11,639 bases of DNA from Helicobacteraceae bacterium (GTDB lineage: Bacteria > Campylobacterota > Campylobacteria > Campylobacterales > Sulfurimonadaceae): NCBI GenBank assembly GCA_027084065.1, contig JALWLR010000240.1, positions 1 to 11,639 on the forward strand, read 5' to 3'. The notes under the pieces were generated by a model. It was given only the letters and a program-made list of their open reading frames with translations. It made no database searches and had not been told where the DNA came from. The position numbers were made by a program, and so were the translations under genes. Of the stretch, positions 1 through 5,483 are shown piece by piece (position 1 is the first letter of the stretch; every line of letters begins with the position of its first letter).

Positions 1-63
1 AGCTGGGAGAGCGCTTCGCTGGCAGCGAAGAGGTCACCGGTTCGATCCCGGTAGGGTCCACCA
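1..63 (+). tRNA. tRNA-Ala, anticodon GGC (5' part outside the window)
   Basis: The window opens in the D-loop. The visible parts are the 3' side of the D stem (9-12), the anticodon stem CTTCG/CGAAG (14-18 with 26-30), the loop CTGGCAG with anticodon GGC at 21-23, a 5-nt variable loop, the T stem ACCGG/CCGGT (36-40 with 48-52) around TTCGATC, the 3' acceptor strand AGGGTCC (53-59), discriminator A60 and an encoded CCA (61-63). Anticodon GGC reads Ala codon GCC. The T at 57 falls at tRNA position 70, as expected for the G3:U70 pair that defines tRNA-Ala, but the partner base lies outside the window. Confidence 0.95.
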
Positions 64-164
64 TCCATATACTACATGCAACTTCAACTGCCAACAATTA
101 AAAAATCGCTATAAAACCAATTTGAAAATTTTTAGAAAATTGTGAAAAAAATGTAGAGTTCTAT

Positions 165-213
165 GCCGCTTACGCGGCTGAAGCTCGTTCGCGCTTCAAG
201 CCGCTGCGTGAAG
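165..213. repeat. GC-rich imperfect inverted repeat downstream of thiC, possible terminator
   Basis: The 164-bp gap between the tRNA and thiC is AT-rich except for this block. GCGGCTGAAGC (174-184) pairs with GCTTCaAGCCGC (193-204, one bulged A). The outer arms CTTACGC (169-175) and GCGTgAAG (206-213) can extend the stem, and a smaller alternative stem is GCCGC/GCGGC (165-169 with 174-178). It begins about 15 nt past the thiC stop. A run of seven T on the minus strand (151-145) follows about 13 nt beyond the stem, too far for a textbook intrinsic terminator. It could end thiC transcription or be a dispersed intergenic repeat. Nothing else is recognisable in 64-227. Confidence 0.5.
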
Positions 214-227
214 AGTCTTTCTAGGGA

Positions 228-1604
228 TTAATGTGCATCAGCCAGCTTTGCCTCTTCGGCTATAGCTGCAATGGCATCCGGATTATCCATAATGTCTTGC
301 GTAATTTTATAAGAACAGAATTTCGGTCCGCACATCGAACAGAACTCCGCCTCTTTAAAGACATCTTGAGGGAGTGTCTCATCATGGTACTCGCGTGCTC
401 TTTCGCTATCTAAAGCCAACTCAAACTGCTTTTCCCAGTCAAAATTGTAACGCGCATCACTCATCTCGTCATCAACATCTCGTGCCCCTTTTCTTCCTCT
501 AGCAATATCTGCTGCATGTGCGGCAATTTTATAAGCGATGATTCCCTCTCGCACATCATCTGCATTTGGAAGACCAAGGTGCTCTTTTGGCGTCACGTAA
601 CAAAGCATGCTCGCTCCATGCCACCCTCCAACGGCCGCACCGATAGCACTGGAAATATGGTCATACCCAGCAGCAATATCCGTAACAAGTGGTCCTAAGA
701 TATAAAACGGTGCTTCATGACAGAGTTCACGCTGTATTTTCATATTTCGTTCTATTTGATTGAGCGGAACGTGTCCCGGTCCTTCTATCATAACCTGAAC
801 ATCTTTCTCCCACGCTTTGAGTGTGAGTTCGCCGAGAACTTTGAGTTCTCCTAGTTGTGCTTCATCACTCGCATCAGCAAGACATCCCGGACGCAAACTG
901 TCACCGAGTGAAAGTGAGACATCATATTTGCGGCAAATGTCCAAAATATCGTCAAATGCCGTATAAAACGGGTTCTCTCTATGATAGTGCATCATCCAAG
1001 CAGCCATCAAACTGCCTCCGCGTGAGACAATACCCATTTTACGTTTTGCGACTTTTGGCATAGTCTCTAGTAAAAATCCTGCATGTATCGTAAAGTAACT
1101 CACACCCTGCTGTGCCTGACGCTCCAATACTTCAAGCATCTTCTCAATAGTCAAATCTTCTATTTTGTTACCGACATCATGCAGTATTTGATAGATAGGC
1201 ACCGTTCCAATTGGAATTTTCGAGTTGGCGATAACCGCTTTTCGAATTTCATCAAGATCGCCTCCGGTTGAAAGGTCCATCGCCGTATCTGCCTTGTAAT
1301 GCTGGGAGACCTGAATCTTTTCTATCTCCCCTTGAATGTCACTCGCTATGGCAGAAGAGCCTATATTTGCATTTATTTTACATTTTGCCGCCAGCCCTAT
1401 AGCCATCGGCTCCAAGTTAGTATGATTGACGTTGGCAGGGATTATCATTCGCCCACGTGCCACCTCGCTTCGTACCAGTTCCGGCTCCAGATTTTCTATT
1501 TTTGCCACATACTCCATCTCTTCGGTTATGATCCCCTGCTTCGCATAGTACATCTGCGTTCTTACAGGGTCGTTTTCACGTTTTTTTACCCATTCGCTTC
1601 TCAT
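228..1604 (-). CDS. thiC: Phosphomethylpyrimidine synthase ThiC
   Basis: ThiC is a cytosolic radical-SAM enzyme. It rearranges 5-aminoimidazole ribotide into hydroxymethylpyrimidine phosphate, the pyrimidine half of thiamine. The 458-residue protein is the short form, without the long N-terminal extension of E. coli ThiC (about 630 aa). Family signatures run the full length: PANVNHTNLEPMAIG and NANIGSSA near the N terminus, KADTAMDLSTGGDLDEIR, SRGGSL, SLSLGDSLRPGC, EGPGHVPLNQIE, and YVTPKEHLGLPN. The C-terminal cluster CSMCGPKFC (C422, C425, C430) is the CX2CX4C site for the [4Fe-4S] cluster. The ATG is supported by AGGAG on the minus strand (1614-1610), five bases upstream. The gene is divergent from ispDF. 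No other thiamine gene lies in the window, and I see no TPP riboswitch in its leader. Confidence 0.97.
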   Translation of the reverse strand: MRSEWVKKRENDPVRTQMYYAKQGIITEEMEYVAKIENLEPELVRSEVARGRMIIPANVNHTNLEPMAIGLAAKCKINANIGSSAIASDIQGEIEKIQVSQHYKADTAMDLSTGGDLDEIRKAVIANSKIPIGTVPIYQILHDVGNKIEDLTIEKMLEVLERQAQQGVSYFTIHAGFLLETMPKVAKRKMGIVSRGGSLMAAWMMHYHRENPFYTAFDDILDICRKYDVSLSLGDSLRPGCLADASDEAQLGELKVLGELTLKAWEKDVQVMIEGPGHVPLNQIERNMKIQRELCHEAPFYILGPLVTDIAAGYDHISSAIGAAVGGWHGASMLCYVTPKEHLGLPNADDVREGIIAYKIAAHAADIARGRKGARDVDDEMSDARYNFDWEKQFELALDSERAREYHDETLPQDVFKEAEFCSMCGPKFCSYKITQDIMDNPDAIAAIAEEAKLADAH

Positions 1605-1633
1605 TACGGCTCCTAAAAATTGTTCGTTATGGA

Positions 1634-1639
1634 AATATA
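1634..1639 (-). promoter_or_regulatory. Candidate -10 box for thiC
   Basis: The minus strand reads TATATT here, five of six matches to TATAAT, about 30 nt before the thiC start and in an AT-rich context. I see no clear -35 box. This is a weak call: the stretch is AT-rich and other hexamers, such as TACTAT (1642-1637), overlap it. The rest of 1605-1774 holds the ispDF promoter and no gene. Confidence 0.3.
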
Positions 1640-1738
1640 GTAAAATAACATTAATTACAGATTAAGCATCCGGCATTTTTGGCCTCTTTAATTTCCTCGT
1701 ATCCACAATGCTTTAAGAAAACTAAAATATTCAAAGTG

Positions 1739-1769
1739 TATAATTTCGTAACACTTTAACATCTAGGAG
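1739..1769 (+). promoter_or_regulatory. ispDF promoter -10 box and ribosome binding site
   Basis: A perfect TATAAT lies at 1739-1744, and AGGAG at 1765-1769 sits five bases before the TTG start of ispDF. No good -35 hexamer is seen at 16-18 bp spacing, which is common for the main sigma factor in Campylobacterota. The AGGAG is what fixes the TTG at 1775 as the start: no in-frame ATG precedes the first IspD motif. Confidence 0.6.
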
Positions 1770-1774
1770 TCTTT

Positions 1775-2896
1775 TTGCACGACATCTCTTTAGTATTACT
1801 TGCTGCCGGAAGTTCCAGCCGATTTGCCGCCTCGGTAAAGAAACAATGGTTGCGCATCGAGGAGAAGCCTTTGTGGCAATTCGTAGCAGATAGATTCGAA
1901 AATTTCAATCTTTTCAATCAAATCCTCATAACCGCTTCGACAGAGGAGATACCCTACATGCAATATCATGGAGAGTATACGCTTATCGAAGGCGGCAACA
2001 GTAGACAAGAATCTTTACTAAATGCACTACAACATATACAGAGTGAGTATGTACTTGTCAGCGACGTGGCAAGACCCTGTATAGATGAAGCGACTCTTAA
2101 ACGTCTTCTTGAACAAAAGAAAAACTATGACGTTGTCGTTCCCTATCTACCGGTAAGCGACACCGTCATTTATGACAAGCAGACAATAGACAGAACAAAA
2201 GTCAAACTCATTCAAACCCCACAACTCTCCAAAACATCAACTCTAAAAAAAGCACTCAATACCAAAACAGAATACACAGACGAGAGCAGTGCCATTGTAG
2301 CAGCCGGTGGAAAGCGTGGATTTGTAAAGGGTTCAAAAAGTGCACATAAACTGACCTTTAAAGAAGATATTGCCCAGCTTCCATGTATACGCCCTCCGGC
2401 AAACGTTACCCTAAGTGGCAGTGGATTCGATGTGCATGAGTTCGATGTTACCAAAAGTTACCTTTGGCTCTGTGGAGAAAAGATAGAGTGTGGTTACGGG
2501 TTCAAAGCACATAGTGACGGCGATGTTGCTATACATGCACTTATAGACGCATTGCTTGGAGCTTGCGGTATGGGCGATATAGGGGAGCTTTTCCCCGACA
2601 CCGACGAAACATATGCTGGAATAGACTCCAAAAAACTACTTCAAGAAGTTTTAGGGCGCGTTCGTTCTTTTGGGTTCGAACTTGTCAATATCGATCTTAC
2701 CATCATCGCCCAACAACCAAAAATAGCTCCTTACAAAGAGCAATTTAGAAAACGTCTTGCAAACATTTGCAATCTGCCACCGCATCGCGTAAACATCAAA
2801 GCGACCACAACGGAAAAACTTGGCTTCATAGGAAGAAAAGAGGGAGTGGGTGTTATGGCAAACACAAATCTGAAATATTACGACTGGATGAAATAG
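1775..2896 (+). CDS. ispDF: Bifunctional IspD/IspF enzyme of the MEP isoprenoid pathway
   Basis: One 373-residue cytosolic protein carries two non-consecutive steps of isoprenoid precursor synthesis. The N-terminal half (about 1-210) is IspD, MEP cytidylyltransferase, with the CTP-binding start LLAAGSSSRF (8-17), KKQ at 22-24, VSDVARP (95-101), PVSDT (126-130) and IQTPQ (146-150). The C-terminal half (about 213-373) is IspF, the cyclodiphosphate synthase. It has metal ligands D219, H221 (GFDVHEF) and H254, the AHSDGD loop (245-250), the GDIGELFPDTD segment (267-277) and TTTEKLGF (344-351). The fusion is usual in Campylobacterota. Translation starts at TTG. It is the first gene of the operon, with the regulator starting 9 nt after its stop. 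Fusion of IspD to IspF is established knowledge; nothing looks broken. Confidence 0.97.
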   Translation: MHDISLVLLAAGSSSRFAASVKKQWLRIEEKPLWQFVADRFENFNLFNQILITASTEEIPYMQYHGEYTLIEGGNSRQESLLNALQHIQSEYVLVSDVARPCIDEATLKRLLEQKKNYDVVVPYLPVSDTVIYDKQTIDRTKVKLIQTPQLSKTSTLKKALNTKTEYTDESSAIVAAGGKRGFVKGSKSAHKLTFKEDIAQLPCIRPPANVTLSGSGFDVHEFDVTKSYLWLCGEKIECGYGFKAHSDGDVAIHALIDALLGACGMGDIGELFPDTDETYAGIDSKKLLQEVLGRVRSFGFELVNIDLTIIAQQPKIAPYKEQFRKRLANICNLPPHRVNIKATTTEKLGFIGRKEGVGVMANTNLKYYDWMK

Positions 2897-2905
2897 GAAT
2901 ACACC

Positions 2906-3793
2906 GTGAAAATACTTATAATAGAAAACGAAGTCTATCTTGCACAAAGCATAGCGACAAAACTGACCGATCTTGGTCATACATGCGAAACATGCACCTC
3001 TGCAAGAGATGCGGTAAAAAACAAAGGTGCGGATGTCGTTTTACTCTCGACAAGTCTAAACAGTCATGACCTGACACCTGTTATTGAAGCATTCAAAGAC
3101 TCCATTGTCATTTTGATGGTCTCTTACATAAGCAACGACACCGTTTCAAAACCCCTTAGTGCAGGAGCCAAAGACTACATCGTAAAACCATTCATGATAG
3201 AGGAGCTTGTACGCAAAATAGACCATCATCAAGATTATGAACGGCTTAAAAAATATGCTTCGATGGTGGAAAAGTACCTCGATTTTACCTTTGCCGAAGC
3301 AAAAGAGGAATACAACTACTCTTTGTTCACTCCTCCGCTGTTCCTCTACTCAACTACACAAAAAAGTGCGGATGCTTTTGCCTACCACTACGCAAAAACC
3401 CACAACACACTGTTTGAGTTTTTCGATCTCAGTGATACAAAAACACTCGAACAAATAGAAAAACTCCCAGATAACACTCTGGGTTATGCCGTCAATTTTC
3501 ATGCACTTAAAAAAGCGGATAAAAAAGAGTTTCTTTCTATAATTGCAAATAAGAACTTTCTTGTTTCAACAATGGAAAAAATCGAAGATCTCCCTTACAA
3601 ACAGATAGAAATCAGCAATGAAAACTCCTTCTTTACCCAAGGAGAGATTCTTCCTATAGAGGATTACGTCAAATATGTCGTTATTAACTATCAGCACAAA
3701 TATCCCGATACGGAGCTTTCTAAAAAACTCGGCATAAGCCGCAAAAGTCTTTGGGAAAAGAGAAAAAAATATGACATCGTCAAGAAAAAATAA
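2906..3793 (+). CDS. Atypical orphan response regulator, HP1021/Cj1608-like
   Basis: This 295-residue DNA-binding regulator has an N-terminal receiver-like fold (about 1-105) and a C-terminal helix-turn-helix (about 268-290, ELSKKLGISRKSLWEKRKKY, resembling the Fis/NtrC type). The phospho-acceptor Asp is replaced: the strand ends VVLLSTS with Ser at 48. The acidic pair is E7/N8, while the switch residue (S73) and the conserved Lys (K94, DYIVKP) remain. It therefore should not accept phosphate in the normal way. Size, the Ser replacement and position next to ispDF match Helicobacter HP1021 and Campylobacter Cj1608, which bind oriC and control metabolic genes; HP1021 is reported to be redox-sensitive. 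The only cysteines here are C27 and C30, a CxxC. The start is GTG, with AGGA at 2895-2898. No sensor kinase lies nearby. Orthology is inferred from context and visible residues. Confidence 0.85.
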   Translation: MKILIIENEVYLAQSIATKLTDLGHTCETCTSARDAVKNKGADVVLLSTSLNSHDLTPVIEAFKDSIVILMVSYISNDTVSKPLSAGAKDYIVKPFMIEELVRKIDHHQDYERLKKYASMVEKYLDFTFAEAKEEYNYSLFTPPLFLYSTTQKSADAFAYHYAKTHNTLFEFFDLSDTKTLEQIEKLPDNTLGYAVNFHALKKADKKEFLSIIANKNFLVSTMEKIEDLPYKQIEISNENSFFTQGEILPIEDYVKYVVINYQHKYPDTELSKKLGISRKSLWEKRKKYDIVKKK

Positions 3794-4961
3794 AACTATA
3801 TATATAGACCAAGAAGCCGCAAGTGCCTTAGAACTCGTAGCACAGGGGCTCTTACAGCCCGTTACGAAACTAATGAACAAAAAAGAGTCAGAAGATGTCG
3901 CAAAAACAGGGATGATCGGCTCAAAAACCTTTCCTTTTCCTTTCATACTCGCTCCAGCCGGTAAACGCAATGAAATCATTCTCAAAAAACTGCAAAAAGA
4001 TGAAGAGGTAATCCTCGTTTGCGACAACCAGCCCTTTGCTTCACTTAAAGTAGAAGAGGTCTTTGAGATAGACCCAGTAGAGAGACTTTTACAAATATAC
4101 GGCACGGCGGACGTCACACACCCCGGTGTTCAAGCAACTCTTAAAAGACTGGGAAAATATGCCATAGCCGGAGAGTATAAGCTTTTAAAAAAACCGAGTC
4201 ACGACGGAAAAAAGATCATCGATGAAGCTAAAGAGCTCATAGGTGCTTCACATGTATCGGCTCTTGTCATGGCTGCAAATCCTCTTCACAGAGCACATGA
4301 GCGGCTCATTCGACAAACACTTGATACTACCGACATGGTCGTTATATTTTTGCTCAAACCCTATAACGAGAAAAATCTCGACTACACTTTACGCTATGAA
4401 ACACTTAAGTTCTTTGTAGAAAATTTTCTTCCAAAGAACAAAGCCGTCATAGTTCCTCTTGAAAACAGTTATATTTTTGCCGGCTACAACGAGATCATTC
4501 TCGATGCTATCGTTGCAAAAAATTATGGCTGTGACCGTCTTGTCATAGGACGTAACCATGCTGGTCTGGGGATGTTTTATGACTGCAACTCCAACAAATC
4601 CATAATAGACAAACTCATAGGTATCGATATAGATGTCGAAATTGCAAGCGAATATGTCTACTGTGACAAATGTCGCACACTTGTAAGCACAAACACATGT
4701 CCACACGGTCAGCACCACCATATCGCCTACAAGGCCGACTCTATACGTGAACTCCTTGAACTTGGCATTCTCCCGCCCGCTGTTTTGATGCGCAAAGAGA
4801 TTTCTAGTTACATTCTCTCAAAGCTCTTTCCAAATCGCTTTAAAAACTTGGAAAAGCTCTACTACGATGTTCTTCCAGTTGGTGGTCTTTTGCAAGAGCA
4901 TACGGAGCAGGATTTTTACTTGGAACTTATGAAGCTCTATCAGACAACCTCTTTGACATAA
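3771..4961 (+). CDS. ATP sulfurylase-like nucleotidyltransferase with altered active site
   Basis: This 396-residue protein resembles sulfate adenylyltransferase (ATP + sulfate to APS + PPi). The N-terminal part looks PUA-like (about 1-150) and the catalytic nucleotidyltransferase domain follows. The HxxH nucleotide motif is intact (H173-R-A-H176), and GRNHAG (260-265) stands where the family has GRDHAG. A Cys/His cluster at C298, C301, C310 and H312 matches the zinc-type site of archaeal and Thermus-like enzymes. The family QxRN motif reads MAAN (167-170), so the Gln and Arg that contact sulfate are Met and Ala. True sulfate activation is therefore doubtful; another substrate or a regulatory role is possible. 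The ATG lies inside the end of the regulator gene (23-nt overlap), suggesting coupled translation. The sequence GLLQPVTKLM after residue 25 fits the family N terminus, supporting this start. Confidence 0.8.
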   Translation: MTSSRKNKTIYIDQEAASALELVAQGLLQPVTKLMNKKESEDVAKTGMIGSKTFPFPFILAPAGKRNEIILKKLQKDEEVILVCDNQPFASLKVEEVFEIDPVERLLQIYGTADVTHPGVQATLKRLGKYAIAGEYKLLKKPSHDGKKIIDEAKELIGASHVSALVMAANPLHRAHERLIRQTLDTTDMVVIFLLKPYNEKNLDYTLRYETLKFFVENFLPKNKAVIVPLENSYIFAGYNEIILDAIVAKNYGCDRLVIGRNHAGLGMFYDCNSNKSIIDKLIGIDIDVEIASEYVYCDKCRTLVSTNTCPHGQHHHIAYKADSIRELLELGILPPAVLMRKEISSYILSKLFPNRFKNLEKLYYDVLPVGGLLQEHTEQDFYLELMKLYQTTSLT

Positions 4962-4970
4962 GGTGCATAT

Positions 4971-5483
4971 ATGAACTACAACTGGTTTTTTCTTACTCTT
5001 GGATACAGCGGAACGGTGAACAAAGCACCCGGCACGGTAGGAAGCTTCGTTGCTTTGATACTCGCTCTGCCAATCATTTTGTTTATGGATAATTACACAC
5101 TCTTTCTTGCAGCTATCGTTGTCACTCTTATGGGTATCGAAGCAGTCAATAAGTATGAGCAAAACGGTGGAGAGCATGACAACAAGCATATTGTCATTGA
5201 TGAGCTTGCGGGAATGTGGATCGCTCTTAGTATTGCACCGGCATATGCCGTTGAAAATCCGCTTGATTGGCAAAACGGCTTTTTGATTCAGGCACTCTTG
5301 TCGTTTGTTCTGTTTCGCTATTTCGACATTACAAAACCCTCCATTATCGGACGCCTAGACAGAGAAGCCCCCGGCGGAGTAGGCGTGATGCTCGATGATG
5401 TCGTCGCCGGATTTGCAGCGGGTATCAGTGCGGCGGCTATTTGGCAGGGATGGCTTTATTTGCAGCATTCGAATCTATTTTGA
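4971..5483 (+). CDS. pgpA: Phosphatidylglycerophosphatase A
   Basis: This inner-membrane enzyme removes phosphate from phosphatidylglycerophosphate to make phosphatidylglycerol, the last step of PG synthesis. The 170-residue protein has the usual family length and all the main motifs: KAPGTVGSFVAL (18-29), the acidic HIVIDELAGMW block (73-83), FDITKPSIIGRLD (118-130) and GGVGVMLDDVVAGFAAG near the C terminus. Hydrophobic segments around 25-40, 43-57 and 103-117 fit a small multi-pass protein. AAGG (4960-4963) precedes the ATG by seven bases and overlaps the stop codon of the upstream gene. It is the last gene of the ispDF operon. Its final 47 bp are overlapped on the other strand by the channel gene. 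Confidence 0.95.
   Translation: MNYNWFFLTLGYSGTVNKAPGTVGSFVALILALPIILFMDNYTLFLAAIVVTLMGIEAVNKYEQNGGEHDNKHIVIDELAGMWIALSIAPAYAVENPLDWQNGFLIQALLSFVLFRYFDITKPSIIGRLDREAPGGVGVMLDDVVAGFAAGISAAAIWQGWLYLQHSNLF

Noticed and set aside
1..227. Integration (att) site at the tRNA 3' end
   Set aside because: No integrase gene, no direct repeat of the tRNA 3' end and no compositional island in the window; the genes beyond it are ordinary chromosomal genes.
231..1616. Several plus-strand open frames opposite thiC
   Set aside because: They lie antisense to a full-length, motif-complete ThiC, have no ribosome binding sites and show no recognisable protein features.
1747..1753. HP1021-box-like heptamer (TGTTACG on the minus strand) before ispDF, and TGTTTCG (minus strand, 8746-8740) in the gdhA/chemoreceptor gap
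   Set aside because: Each misses the last position of the TGTT[TA]C[TA] consensus as I recall it, and similar heptamers occur inside coding sequence (for example within thiC, gdhA and the regulator gene), so they are not enriched enough to call operators.
2563..3458. Extra plus-strand frames inside ispDF and the regulator (2563-2748, 2767-3069, 3237-3458)
   Set aside because: They are alternative frames of genes whose protein motifs are unambiguous; no start signals.
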